From Streptomyces sp. TRM70350 (GTDB taxonomy: Bacteria; Actinomycetota; Actinomycetes; Streptomycetales; Streptomycetaceae): 64,000 bases of DNA. The number at the start of each line of letters is the position of its first letter. Position 1 is the first letter of the stretch. The notes under the pieces are model-generated. The model was not told where the DNA came from. It did no database searches and was given only the letters and a program-made list of their open reading frames with translations. Made by a program: the position numbers and the translations under genes. Positions 1-8,924 of the stretch are shown here, piece after piece. The DNA lies in the NCBI RefSeq assembly GCF_019219825.1, contig NZ_JAHUXH010000027.1:1-64000 (forward strand). The letters are read 5' to 3'.

Positions 1-1206
1 AAGGGGCTGCACCCCGCGGCCCAGCACACCGGCTACTACAACGACCCCGACATGCTGATGGTCGGCATGAGCGGCCTCACCGCCGCCCAGAACCGGCTGC
101 ACATGGGCCTGTGGGCAATCTCCGGCGCCCCGCTGCTGGCCGGCAACAACCTGGCCACGATGAGCACTACCACCCGCGACATCCTCACCAACCGCGAGGT
201 CATCGCCATCGACCAGGACCCACGCGGGCTGCAGGGCGTCAAGGTCGCCGAGGACACCCGCAACCTGCAGGTGTACGGCAAGGTCCTCGCCGGCACGGGC
301 AAGCGCGCCGTGCTGCTGCTCAACCGCACGTCCTCGTCGGCGTCCATGACCGTCCGCTGGGCCGACCTCGGCCTGACCAGTGCCTCGGCGTCTGTACGCA
401 ACGTGTGGACCGGCACCAACGCCGGTTCCCACTCCACGAGTTACTCCACCACCGTCCCGGCGGGCGACGCCGTCCTGCTCACCGTCTCCGGCATCGAGGC
501 GTCCGGGTCGACCTACGAGGACACCACCACGGCCACCACACCCACGTTCAGTGCCGTCACGACCGGCGCGGCGGGCACCAAGCTGGTGGACATCACCTAC
601 GCCAACGGCGGCAGCACGGCCCGTAAGGCGACCATCAAGGTCAACGGCCAGTACAGCTACGTCGTCGCCTTCCCGCCGACCGGCTCGGCCACGACCCATC
701 GCACGGTGTCCGTACTGGCGCACCTGGCCAAGGGCACCAACACCGTGCGCTTCGCGACGGTCTCCGGCAGCACCGCGCCCAACATCGACGCGATCCGTGT
801 CCAGGGCATCCCCGGCACCAACGGCGTGGCCCTCGTCGGCGCCGCCTCGAACCGCTGCGTCGGCCTGGAGAAGAACACCATCACCAACACCTCTCAGGCC
901 ATCCTGTGGGACTGCTTCGGCGGGCAGAACGAGACCTTCACGCAGACCTCACGCGGCGAACTCGTCGTCTACGGCAACAAGTGCCTCGACGCCGACAACA
1001 ACGGCACCGCCAACGGCACCAAGGTCATCATCTGGGACTGCAACGGCGGCACCAACCAGAAGTGGACCGTCCACTCCGACGGCACGATCACCAACGACCT
1101 GTCGGGACTGTGCCTCGACGCCGAAGGGGCGGCGACCGCCAACGGCACCAAACTGCTCCTCTGGACCTGCAACGGGCAGACCAACCAGCAGTGGACCCTC
1201 AACTGA
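1..1206 (+). CDS. GH27 alpha-galactosidase, C-terminal part (cut by window start)
   Basis: Secreted-type glycoside hydrolase family 27 enzyme that would release terminal alpha-galactose (or beta-arabinopyranose) from plant polysaccharides. The frame is open from base 1, so the 5' end lies outside the window. Near its start is YYNDPDMLMVG, which in GH27 holds the acid/base Asp, followed by the end of the barrel and the C-terminal beta domain (WAISGAPLLAGNNL, IAIDQDPRG). A CBM35-like beta-sandwich follows (about residues 165-265 of the visible part), then a ricin-type beta-trefoil with NQKW and NQQW repeats up to the stop. The signal peptide and the nucleophile region (YxKxDW) are not visible. 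A separate N-terminal GH27 fragment lies at 5870-6360. Family call is firm; exact substrate is inferred. Confidence 0.93.
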   Translation, partial: KGLHPAAQHTGYYNDPDMLMVGMSGLTAAQNRLHMGLWAISGAPLLAGNNLATMSTTTRDILTNREVIAIDQDPRGLQGVKVAEDTRNLQVYGKVLAGTGKRAVLLLNRTSSSASMTVRWADLGLTSASASVRNVWTGTNAGSHSTSYSTTVPAGDAVLLTVSGIEASGSTYEDTTTATTPTFSAVTTGAAGTKLVDITYANGGSTARKATIKVNGQYSYVVAFPPTGSATTHRTVSVLAHLAKGTNTVRFATVSGSTAPNIDAIRVQGIPGTNGVALVGAASNRCVGLEKNTITNTSQAILWDCFGGQNETFTQTSRGELVVYGNKCLDADNNGTANGTKVIIWDCNGGTNQKWTVHSDGTITNDLSGLCLDAEGAATANGTKLLLWTCNGQTNQQWTLN

Positions 1207-1841
1207 CCTGACCTGCACCGCCACACCGCCCGTCGCCGGGCCGACCGTCGAACCGGTCCCGGCGGCGGGCGGTGTCGTCTGCCGGGCGGCTGCACCGCCC
1301 GAAATCAGTGGGAGGACGGACCGGGCCAGATGGCCGAGGCGTCGTCGCGGTCCAGGTCGGGCAGGCGGATCGGGCGGCCGATCAGCTGAACGTGCCCGAC
1401 ATGTTCACCCGCCTGCTGTTCAGACTCGTCGCCACAGGCATCGCACCGGCCTCCTTCTACCGCACCGACGACCGGGGAAACCGGCCGCGACCGCCGTGTC
1501 AGGGCCGGTCGCAGTCGACGCGATCACGCGTCGGACGCTGTTCAGCGGGCCGGAGCGCGGAGGTCCTGCCGACGGTGGAGAAGGTGCCGGGCCGGCGGTC
1601 TTCTCGTGACGCGCGCCCGTTTCGGCGGCTTAGGCCGCGATGAGAAAAACCTGTCAACGAGCACAGGATATTTCCCATATATAGGGTGCCCGCCATCCAA
1701 TTGGGACAGGCCCGAAGGGCTCGCGCCTTGAGCCGTCAACAATATTGCTGATAGCTCTCTCATCCAGCGCGCGCGTGTTCTGGACGCCGCCGCCCGCAGA
1801 GTCGGCGCACCGTCCCCCACCCTTTTCTTCAGGGAGTGTTC
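1207..1841. other. Intergenic region, AT-richer promoter-like end
   Basis: No gene is supported here. Bases 1207-1640 have frames open on both strands, but none has a recognisable domain or start signal. From about 1645 the DNA becomes clearly less GC-rich (around CCCATATATAGGG at 1675-1687, and an 8-bp palindrome CCAATTGG at 1697-1704), as expected for the promoter of the DUF3500 gene that follows. A CCCAATT heptamer also occurs upstream of the second DUF3500 gene at 8841, so a shared regulator is possible but unproven. Confidence 0.5.
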
Positions 1842-3113
1842 GTGAGCAAAGAGAGAACAAGTCGGGCTCGTAACCGACGGACTTGGCGGGGCATAGCCGG
1901 CGTGGCCGCCGGTGTGGTCCTCGTCGGGGGCGGATTCGTGGCGGCCAACGCCGCGACGACCACGGGCGCCGCGAGGAAGGCCGGTGTCCACTACCCGGTC
2001 GACAAGAAGGCCAACGGCGTCGCGGCCGTGGTCAGCGCCGCCAACGCGTTCCTGAACACGCTGGACTCCGACCAGCAGGCGGCGACGGTCCTGGACTACT
2101 CCCAGGCGAACGCGACCGCGTGGTCGAACCTGCCGTGCGGGTCGTCCTGCCGGGTCGGCATCCAGACGGGCTCGCTGAGCGACGACCAGCTGGCCGCCCT
2201 GAAGAACGTGCTGAAGGTGGCCCTGGGGACCGGCAAGGGCACCGGCTACGAGCACGTCCTTGAGACCCTCCTGGCCGACGACCAGCTGGCCTCGGCGGAG
2301 AGCTCCGGCTCCGGACCCGCCGCGCCGACGGACAGCGCGTCGAGCGAGGCCTCGGCCGACCCCTCCGCCTCGGCGGACCCGAGCGCCACGGCCACCGACG
2401 CCCCCACGGGCACCCCACCGTCCGGCGACCCCGGCGGCGGCGCAGGCGGCGGCGCCGGGTACGGCAGCGACATCTACCTCATGGCCTTCCTGGGCACCCC
2501 GTCGGTCGACGGCACCTGGCAGCTGCAGTTCGGCGGCCACCACCTCGCCGTGAACGTCACCTACAAGGACGGCAAGGTGGCCGGCGCCAGCCCGTTCTTC
2601 ACCGGCGTGGAGCCCACCAGCTGGACCGCGGACGACGGCACCACGTACGAGCCGATGGCGAAGTTCCGCAACGGCATGCTCGCCCTGACCGGCAGCCTGA
2701 GCACGGAGCAGCTGGCCAAGGCCAAGCTGTCCGAGTCCTTCAACGACGTGCTGCTCGGCCCGGGCGAGGACGGTCAGTTCCCGGAGACCAAGGAGGGCAT
2801 CAAGGCCAGCGAGCTGTCGCCCAAGCAGCAGAAGCTGGTCCTGGAGGCGATCCACCCCTGGGTCGCGGGCGTGGACGACGCCACCGCGAAGAAGCTCATG
2901 AAGACCTACGCGCGTGAGCTGAACGAGACCTACATCGGCTACTCCGGCGGCACGGGCCTGGATACCCAGGGAGACTACGTCCGCATCGACGGCCCCAGCG
3001 TGTGGATCGAGTTCGTCTGCCAGAACGGCTTCGTCTACCAGGACAAGGTCCACTACCACACCGTCTACCGGGACCACACCCGCGACTACGGCAACGAGTT
3101 CTCCTTCTCATGA
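1842..3113 (+). CDS. Secreted DUF3500 domain protein (cassette copy 1)
   Basis: Function unknown. I chose the GTG at 1842 because AGGGAG ends five bases upstream; a GTG two codons earlier lies inside that ribosome site. The protein is 423 residues. An Arg-rich N-terminus (NRRTWRG) leads into a hydrophobic segment ending VAANA, a likely export signal, possibly Tat. A helical region follows, then a Ser/Ala/Asp/Pro/Gly linker (about 150-208), then the DUF3500 core with QFGGHH, DGPSVWIEF and a C-terminal HYHTVYRD...DYG. The same His motifs occur in copy 2 (8925-10112), and the C-terminal one survives in a fragment at 5374-5620. It overlaps the HupE/UreJ gene by ATGA, so the two are translationally coupled. 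Metal binding by the His motifs is my inference. Confidence 0.88.
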   Translation: MSKERTSRARNRRTWRGIAGVAAGVVLVGGGFVAANAATTTGAARKAGVHYPVDKKANGVAAVVSAANAFLNTLDSDQQAATVLDYSQANATAWSNLPCGSSCRVGIQTGSLSDDQLAALKNVLKVALGTGKGTGYEHVLETLLADDQLASAESSGSGPAAPTDSASSEASADPSASADPSATATDAPTGTPPSGDPGGGAGGGAGYGSDIYLMAFLGTPSVDGTWQLQFGGHHLAVNVTYKDGKVAGASPFFTGVEPTSWTADDGTTYEPMAKFRNGMLALTGSLSTEQLAKAKLSESFNDVLLGPGEDGQFPETKEGIKASELSPKQQKLVLEAIHPWVAGVDDATAKKLMKTYARELNETYIGYSGGTGLDTQGDYVRIDGPSVWIEFVCQNGFVYQDKVHYHTVYRDHTRDYGNEFSFS

Positions 3114-4561
3114 CCCGACCACGAAACTGGCTGACCACAGCACTGCGTCTGGTGGCCGGGATCGCGATCGCGGTACCGGCGGCGCTCCTCCTCGGGGCGT
3201 CGCCGGCCGCCGCGCATCCGATGCCGCACTCGGTGGTGGAACTCGACGTGTACCAGGCCTCGGTGAGTGCTCGTCTGGAACTGCCGGCCGACGACTTCTC
3301 CCGGGCCAGCGGGATCGACCTGAGCGACACCACCCAGGCCACGCTGTCCGGAAAGGCCGAGGCCATCCGGACCTACCTCGGCAAGCACATCCACCCGACC
3401 AGCACCGGGGGCAAGGCCTGGCAGGTCAGCATCGGCGAACTGAGCCTCAGCAGCACCGAGCAGACCTCCACCGGCCCCTACCGTGAGCTGGTCGCCGAGG
3501 CCGTGCTCACCCCGCCGGCCGGCACCGACGTACGGCGCTTCACCTTCGACTACGACGTCATCGTCCACCAGGTCATCACGCACACCGCCCTGGTGACGGT
3601 CCGTCAGGACTGGGCCGCCGGGCAGATCGAGGACGAGGGCACCACCCAGGTCGGCACCATCCGGGTCGACACCCGGACCATGACCGTCCCGGCCCTGAAG
3701 GTCGACCTCGGCGAGGGCAGCGCCTGGCGCGGCTTCCTCGCCATGCTGAAGCTGGGCGGCGACCACATCCTCACCGGCACCGACCACCTGCTCTTCCTGC
3801 TGATCCTGCTCCTGCCCGCGCCGCTCGCGGCCACCGGCCGCCGCTGGGACGGCCTGGTCGGCGCCCGGTCCGCGCTTCTGCGGATCGGCCGCATCACGCT
3901 CGCCTTCACCGCCGGCCACTCCGTCGCACTGGCCGTCACCGCGCTCGGCCGCCTGGACATCCCCGACTGGCCGGTCGAGGCGTTCATCGCCGGCAGCATC
4001 CTCGTCGGCGCGATCCACGCCATCCGCCCCCTCTTCCCGGGCAAGGAGGCACTCGTGGCCGGGGTCTTCGGGCTCGGCCACGGCATGGCGTTCTCCTTCG
4101 TACTCGCGGAGATGCACCTGTCCACCGGACAGCTCGTGACCAGCCTCCTCGGCTTCAACCTCGGCATCGAGCTGGTCCAGCTCCTGCTGGTCTGCCTCAC
4201 CCTGCCCTCGCTGCTGGTCCTCGCCCGCCTGCGCATCCAGCCCACGCTACGACTGGCCGGCGCCCTGCTCACCGCCACGGCGGCCGTCGGCTGGCTGGCC
4301 GACCGCCTCGGCCTGCCCAACCCCGTCGCCCGGGCGGCCGACAGCGCCGGATCCCACACCACTGCGATGCTGGCCGCCCTCACGGTGACCGCACTCGCCG
4401 CCACCGCCTGGACCCTGACCACCCGTCGGCACGCACGGCCCGGGCCGACCGAGCCCCCTGCGGCGACATGTCCCGAGTGTGAAAGGCGACACGCGGCGAC
4501 GACGTGTGAGCCGTACGATCGGGACCAGTCGACGGACACCGCCAACTCAGCGGCGACATAG
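3110..4561 (+). CDS. HupE/UreJ family membrane protein (cassette copy 1)
   Basis: Predicted polytopic membrane protein of the HupE/UreJ type, a family that includes nickel permeases of hydrogenase and urease loci. The ATG at 3110 overlaps the preceding stop (ATGA). A signal segment ends ASPAAA, so the mature protein would start near HPMPHS. An extracytoplasmic beta-rich domain of about 180 residues follows, then about seven membrane helices. The first helix has HILTGTDHLLFLL, matching the His-x5-Asp-His signature of HupE proteins; later come FGLGHGMAFSF and GFNLGIELVQ. The tail carries a CPEC pair and His residues. No hydrogenase or urease genes are visible, so the transported ion is unknown and nickel is only a family-based guess. 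Copy 2 is at 10134-11456. Confidence 0.88.
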   Translation: MTRPRNWLTTALRLVAGIAIAVPAALLLGASPAAAHPMPHSVVELDVYQASVSARLELPADDFSRASGIDLSDTTQATLSGKAEAIRTYLGKHIHPTSTGGKAWQVSIGELSLSSTEQTSTGPYRELVAEAVLTPPAGTDVRRFTFDYDVIVHQVITHTALVTVRQDWAAGQIEDEGTTQVGTIRVDTRTMTVPALKVDLGEGSAWRGFLAMLKLGGDHILTGTDHLLFLLILLLPAPLAATGRRWDGLVGARSALLRIGRITLAFTAGHSVALAVTALGRLDIPDWPVEAFIAGSILVGAIHAIRPLFPGKEALVAGVFGLGHGMAFSFVLAEMHLSTGQLVTSLLGFNLGIELVQLLLVCLTLPSLLVLARLRIQPTLRLAGALLTATAAVGWLADRLGLPNPVARAADSAGSHTTAMLAALTVTALAATAWTLTTRRHARPGPTEPPAATCPECERRHAATTCEPYDRDQSTDTANSAAT

Positions 4562-4639
4562 AGCGGTTGAGAGCCGCAAGCGGTGATCACGGGGTGGCGC
4601 CAGAGACCGGAGGGTGCCATTCGGAGCAGCGAGTCGACC

Positions 4640-5392
4640 CTATGACGGGCCGGGGCTCGTCGACGCCTCGGGCTGTTCAGGCTCGGCGCGAGCCGGGTCC
4701 TGGTGATCGCGGCCGACGCCGAGCGGCCCTGGCCGAGGACATCTGCGAGGACGTCCCCGTCGTGGCCGTCTCCGGCGGTGTCCGACCGCACGTGCCGGCC
4801 GAGGTAGCTGAGGCGGTGCGGATCGCGGCCCGCGAGCACGCGGCCGACCTGCCGCTGAGCATCGGCAGGCTTGCCCGACGACGGGCACCGCCAAGGCGGC
4901 GGCCCTCACCACGGGGCTGCCTGTCTCGCCGTCCCCACAACCTACGCCGGTTCCGAGGCCACCCCCGTCCGGGGCCTCACCGAGGACGGCCACAAGCACA
5001 CCGGCGTCGCCCCCCAAGGTGCTCTCCTGGGTCGTCGTCCACGACACCACGCTGATGCTGTCGCTGCCGACATGGCTGTCGATGGCGTCCGGCCTCAACG
5101 CGCTCGCCCGCTGCGTCGACGTGTGGTGGGCGCCCTGCACAACCCGATCAGCTCCGCCCTGGCCGTCGAGGGCGTGAGGTCCCTGATCTCCGCGCTGCCG
5201 CGCCTCGTCGCCGACGGGCAGGACATGGCGGCCCGCCGCGAGATCCTCTTCGGCACCTACCTCGGGGCGGTCGCCTTCGCGGGGGCCGGTTCCGGACTGC
5301 ACGACAAGGTGTGCCACGTCCTCGGCGGGCCCGCGAACAGTACCGCCGTGCCGAGAGCGATCACGGTCACGGATCAGTCCTCTGCGCCGTAG
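4640..5392 (+). pseudogene. Maleylacetate reductase (iron-type ADH family) remnant
   Basis: Broken gene. Fragments matching the N-terminal half of maleylacetate reductase (Fe-ADH superfamily, aromatic degradation) read in sequence but in changing frames. FRLGASRVLVIAADAERP runs from 4676. After a frame change near 4725 comes LAEDICEDVPVVAVSGGV. Near 4880 the frame shifts again into TTGTAKAAALTTGLP and then AVPTTYAGSEATPV. Further shifts separate VVVHDTTLMLSLP from ALHNPISSALAVEGVR and SGLHDKVCHVLGG. The catalytic C-terminal region after CHVLGG is missing. There are at least four indels, so it is not functional. Coordinates are approximate. Confidence 0.72.
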
Positions 5393-5622
5393 TCGTTGCC
5401 GTTCTCGCGGTAGATGGCGTGGATGTGGCTGGTGCCTCCCATGTTCTGCTGGTGGGCGAACTCGATGGTGAAGTCGGGGCTCTGGACGCGGTAGTAGATC
5501 GGCTGGTCGCTCGACGTGGAGCCCGACCAGGCGAAGTACGTGGAGTCGAGGTTCCCCTCCGCCGACTCCAGTTTGAACGCGGCCTGTTCGTCGTTGTCCG
5601 CCGTCAAGTAGCCCAGGATTCC
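5374..5622 (-). pseudogene. C-terminal fragment of a third DUF3500 gene
   Basis: On the minus strand, the last 70-80 residues of a DUF3500 protein are preserved up to a stop at 5374. The visible parts are STYFAWSGSTSSDQPIYYR, FTIEFAHQQNM and the terminal SHIHAIYRENGNDYG. They align with NETYIGYSGGTG, VWIEF and HYHTVYRD...DYG of the intact copy at 1842-3113. No signal peptide or N-terminal core is present. The open frame runs up to 5694, but the upstream part reads through the start of the sugar-permease fragment on the other strand. It is more divergent than the two intact copies are from each other, so it is probably not a recent duplication. Confidence 0.7.
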
Positions 5623-5632
5623 TGGTCCGCAG

Positions 5633-6380
5633 GTGAACCACACGACACCGTTGTCGGACCGCCGGGCCGCGCGCGCCCGGAACGGGTCGGACATCGCCGC
5701 CCCGTCCCCGGCCCCCGCGCGAGCACGGCGCCGTCCGGCCTCCCAGCAGTGGGCCGCCTGGGCATTCCTCGCCCCGGTGATCCTCTCCCTCGTTCTCTTC
5801 TACGCCTATCCGCTCTACCGCAACATCGACCTGAGCCTCCGCAACTACACAGTCCGCTCCTTCGACGCCACCCACCTGACCATCGCCCCGCCGCCGATGG
5901 GCTGGGCGTCCTGGAACAGCTTCGCAAGCAGCATCGACTACGACGTCATCAAGCAGCAGGCCGACGCCCTGGTCTCCTCCGGCATGGCGGCGGCCGGCTA
6001 CCAGTACGTCAACCTCGACGACGGCTGGTGGCAGGGCGACCGCAACGCCGACGGCTCCATCGCCGTCGACGAGACCCTGTGGCCCGGCGGCATGAAGGCC
6101 ATCGCCGACTACATCCACAGCAAGGGCCTGAAGGCCGGCATCTACACCGACGCCGGCAAGAACGGCTGCGGCTACTACTACCCCACCACCCGCCCCGCCG
6201 CCCCCAACACCGGCATGGAGGGCCACTACCAGCAGGACCTGGAGACCTTCCAGCGCTGGGGCTTCGACTACGTCAAGATCGACTGGTGCGGCGGCCGCGT
6301 GGAGGGCCTGGACCAGGAGACCACTTACAAGCAGATCGCCGCCGCCAACGAGGCGGGCTCTTGCACGGAACGTGAGAACC
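5633..6380 (+). pseudogene. Chimera: sugar ABC permease N-terminus joined to GH27 N-terminal half
   Basis: A single open frame (GTG 5633, stop at 6688) joins unrelated pieces. Residues 1-77 look like the start of a MalF/UgpA-type sugar ABC permease, with a basic N-terminus and the helix AWAFLAPVILSLVLFYAYP followed by YRNIDLSLRNYTV. From about 5870 the frame becomes the GH27 barrel N-terminus: PPPMGWASWNSF, YQYVNLDDGWW, GLKAGIYTDAG, and the nucleophile motif DYVKIDWCGG. Homology stops near 6360 (QIAAANEAGS), before the acid/base Asp. The rest of the open frame is not GH27. It is most likely a deletion or recombination scar. The missing GH27 section continues on the opposite strand at 6400-6480. 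Confidence 0.75.
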
Positions 6381-6399
6381 TGTCGCCCCGATACGGCCG

Positions 6400-6485
6400 C
6401 CGAGCCCAGTTCCAGGGCAGTCCGGTGCCCCACTCGCAGAAGGACCGGACGAGCTTGTGCCCGGTGACGGCGGTCGCGCGCGGTG
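6400..6485 (-). pseudogene. Short inverted GH27 piece
   Basis: Read on the minus strand, this stretch gives ATAVTGHKLVRSFCEWG and then TGLPWNW, which resembles the GH27 strand and loop after the nucleophile (usually TGRxIVLSLCEWG). In an intact gene that segment directly follows the QIAAANEAG sequence that ends the forward GH27 fragment at about 6360. It therefore looks like the next piece of the same gene, inverted in place. It is only about 27 codons long, so the call rests on one motif. Confidence 0.5.
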
Positions 6486-6581
6486 GCGTCGGTGCTGGGA
6501 ATGCTGGAGGAGCGGGAGGCGGCTGCCCGCGTGCGGGGGGAGGGTTTGCGGGTCCGGCAGGTGCTGCCTGTGCCGCCGCTC

Positions 6582-8027
6582 TCAGCCCGAACGCCGCTCC
6601 GCGGAACGTTCGGGTGACAGCCGTTTGTCCTGCGGCTCGGCGAAATCCGGTGCCCGTTCCGGCAGGAGCCGGGAGGTGTCCACGGTGAACCCCACGGCGG
6701 CCCCGCCGCCGGATCGTGTTCCCGCGAAGACGGTGCCGCCATGCATCTCCGCCACATCGCGGACGATGGCCAGGCCGAGCCCGGACCCGGGCAGGCCGTG
6801 GGCCGTATCGGCCCGATAGAAACGGTCGAACACCCGCTTGGCGTCGTCTGCGTCGATACCGGGTCCCCGGTCGGAGACCGTAATCGTGCCTCGACGGATG
6901 TGCACTTCGATGGGTTCGTCACCGTCACCGTCGAACTTGGCGGCGTTCTCCAGCAAGTTGCTCACGGCGCGTTCCAGTCCCTGGCGGCGGCCGCTGACCA
7001 CGCAGTCGTCGGCGTCGAGCAGGACGAGCCGGCCGGTGCGCCGCTGCAGGCGCTGTGCGGCCCGGCCGGCCACCTCGGCCAGTTCCACGGGCTCCTCGGC
7101 TTCGTGGCGGCTCCGCGAGAGGGCCAGCCCGACCAGCTCGTCGACCAGGTGGCCGAGTTCGCGCGTCTCGTCCTCGACATCATCGAGAAGCCGGTCACGG
7201 TCGTCCGGGGAGAGTTCGGTGACGTAGCGCAGCACGCTCGCGTTGGTGGTCAGGCTGGTCAGCGGGTTGCGGACTTCGTGGGCGGCGTCCTGCACCAGCC
7301 TCTCCCGCAGGGCGCGGGAGGCGGCGAGCCTGCGGGTCATCGTGTTGAAGGACGCCGAGAGCCGGGCGACTTCGTCGCGGCCGTCCACCGGGACCTCGCG
7401 GTCGGCGTGATCGTCGGCACTGATCTCCTCGGCGGCCCCGGCCAGCCGCACCAGGCGCCGGGTGATGCGCCGCGCGAGCAGCCAGCCCGCGCCCGCCGCG
7501 GCCAGCATGACCACGAGGATGGCTTCCGCGATCTCCTTGGCGATGCCGACCAGCACGTCACGCGTCGGCTCCAGGGGGATGGCCGCCTGCAGGGCCCCCT
7601 GGCCCTCGCCCAGGGCGATGATGAGCTGGCAGTAGGTGTCGCCGCCCACCTCGATCATGGTGGCCTCCTCCTGCCCGGCGGCTCCGGAGGCCGCGAGGGC
7701 ACGTCCGGTGTCGGACACCGGCAGCGCCACGTCCGGGCCGCCCAGACGGGTGGTCGTGCCGTCGGGCGCCACAGCCCGCACGATCGCAGGCTGCTCCGCT
7801 TCGTCGCCCGTGCCGGGGTAGCCGTCCGAGTCCCGGGTGACCGTGTCGGGGAGGGCCTGTGCCGTGTCCTGCTCCTCGGCCACGGCCAGCGCGACCAGTC
7901 GGACCGTCCGGTTGGCCCCGTCGATGACGCGCTCGGAGGCGACACGGAAGCTCAGTACACCGACGAGTACCGCCACCAGGGCTCCGACGGCGGTGAAGGC
8001 GAGGGTGAAACGCAGACGCAGGCTCAT
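6582..8027 (-). CDS. Sensor histidine kinase (MprB type)
   Basis: Membrane histidine kinase of a two-component system, 481 residues. Its ATG at 8027 overlaps the response regulator stop (ATGA), so the pair is coupled. The order is: N-terminal helix (about 5-28), an extracytoplasmic sensor region of about 130 residues, a second helix (about 160-182), HAMP, HisKA with the phospho-acceptor in HEVRNPLTSL, then the ATPase domain with N-box LLENAAKF, G1 DRGPGIDADD and G2 GLPGSGLGLAIV. All catalytic motifs are intact. It lies between the two DUF3500/HupE cassettes and is transcribed away from copy 2. Control of those cassettes is plausible from position only; the signal is unknown. Confidence 0.92.
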   Translation of the reverse strand: MSLRLRFTLAFTAVGALVAVLVGVLSFRVASERVIDGANRTVRLVALAVAEEQDTAQALPDTVTRDSDGYPGTGDEAEQPAIVRAVAPDGTTTRLGGPDVALPVSDTGRALAASGAAGQEEATMIEVGGDTYCQLIIALGEGQGALQAAIPLEPTRDVLVGIAKEIAEAILVVMLAAAGAGWLLARRITRRLVRLAGAAEEISADDHADREVPVDGRDEVARLSASFNTMTRRLAASRALRERLVQDAAHEVRNPLTSLTTNASVLRYVTELSPDDRDRLLDDVEDETRELGHLVDELVGLALSRSRHEAEEPVELAEVAGRAAQRLQRRTGRLVLLDADDCVVSGRRQGLERAVSNLLENAAKFDGDGDEPIEVHIRRGTITVSDRGPGIDADDAKRVFDRFYRADTAHGLPGSGLGLAIVRDVAEMHGGTVFAGTRSGGGAAVGFTVDTSRLLPERAPDFAEPQDKRLSPERSAERRSG

Positions 8028-8725
8028 GGCCGCCGCACTCCGTAGCCCACGGCACGCACCGTGTGGATCAGGTCGGGCGCGCCGGCGTCGGTGAGCTTGC
8101 GCCGCAGATAGCCGATGTAGCACGCCAGATTGTTCGTGTGCGGCCCACAGTCGTAACCCCATATGCGACTGGAGATCGTCGAGTGGGCCAGCACGATCCC
8201 GTCGTTGCGCACCATCAGCTCCAGCAGGTCGAACTCGGTCTTCGACAGCCGCAGTTCCTCGTCGGCCCACCAAGCGCGGCGAGCGTCCGGGTCGATGCGC
8301 AGGGAGGCGAACCGCAGCACGCCGCCGACGGGTTCTTCCCCCTGGGCCCGAGGCGCGAAGGTGGCCCGGCGCCGCAGCGCGCGCAGGCGAGCGAGCAGTT
8401 CGGGGACCTTGAAGGGTTTGGGCAGATAGTCGTCGGCGCCCGCGTCCAGGCCCGCGACCCGATCCGCCGTGTCACCGCGCGCGGTGAGCATCAACACCGG
8501 GGTCCGGTCACCGTCGGCGCGCAGCACACGGCACACCACCACGCCGTCGACGTACGGCATCAGCACGTCGACCACGAGGACGTCGAACGACTCCCGACGG
8601 GCTCGGGTCAGTGCCTCCACCCCGTCGGCGGCGGTGACGACCTCATACCCCTGCAGTTTCAGCGCTCGTGCGAGGGACTCGCGGACCGCTCGATCGTCGT
8701 CGGCGATGAGGACACGGTTCGGCAC
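8024..8725 (-). CDS. OmpR-family response regulator (MprA type)
   Basis: DNA-binding response regulator of 233 residues, partner of the kinase that follows it. The receiver domain has the acidic pair in LIADDDRAVRE, the phospho-Asp in VLVVDVLMPYVDG, the conserved Thr in LTARGD and the Lys in DDYLPKPF. The C-terminal half is a winged helix of the OmpR/PhoB type ending CYIGYLRRKL...VRAVGYGVRRP. The start is uncertain between GTG 8725 and GTG 8731, with no strong ribosome site before either. The gene is divergent from the second DUF3500 gene, with about 200 bp between them, so one intergenic region could serve both. Confidence 0.92.
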   Translation of the reverse strand: MPNRVLIADDDRAVRESLARALKLQGYEVVTAADGVEALTRARRESFDVLVVDVLMPYVDGVVVCRVLRADGDRTPVLMLTARGDTADRVAGLDAGADDYLPKPFKVPELLARLRALRRRATFAPRAQGEEPVGGVLRFASLRIDPDARRAWWADEELRLSKTEFDLLELMVRNDGIVLAHSTISSRIWGYDCGPHTNNLACYIGYLRRKLTDAGAPDLIHTVRAVGYGVRRP

Positions 8726-8924
8726 CCCCACATGATGGCCGAAAACCGCCCGTTGTCCAGCGGCCGGTGCCCCTGGAAACCAAGTCCCCCTCGAAGCACT
8801 CCGGACGCTTTCGGCTCCTGCGGGGTGAACCCGGACTTTACCCAATTCCCAAACGGCTCCCATGCAGGTCCTATTCGGCTCGATCACGATGGGGGTCCCC
8901 TCCATGCACCGTTCCAGGAGCGCC

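Noticed and set aside
6480..6688. Transposase-like N-terminus (ASVLGMLEEREAAARVR) on the plus strand
   Set aside because: It is only about 20 residues of helical sequence, with no catalytic motif or inverted repeats; too little to call.
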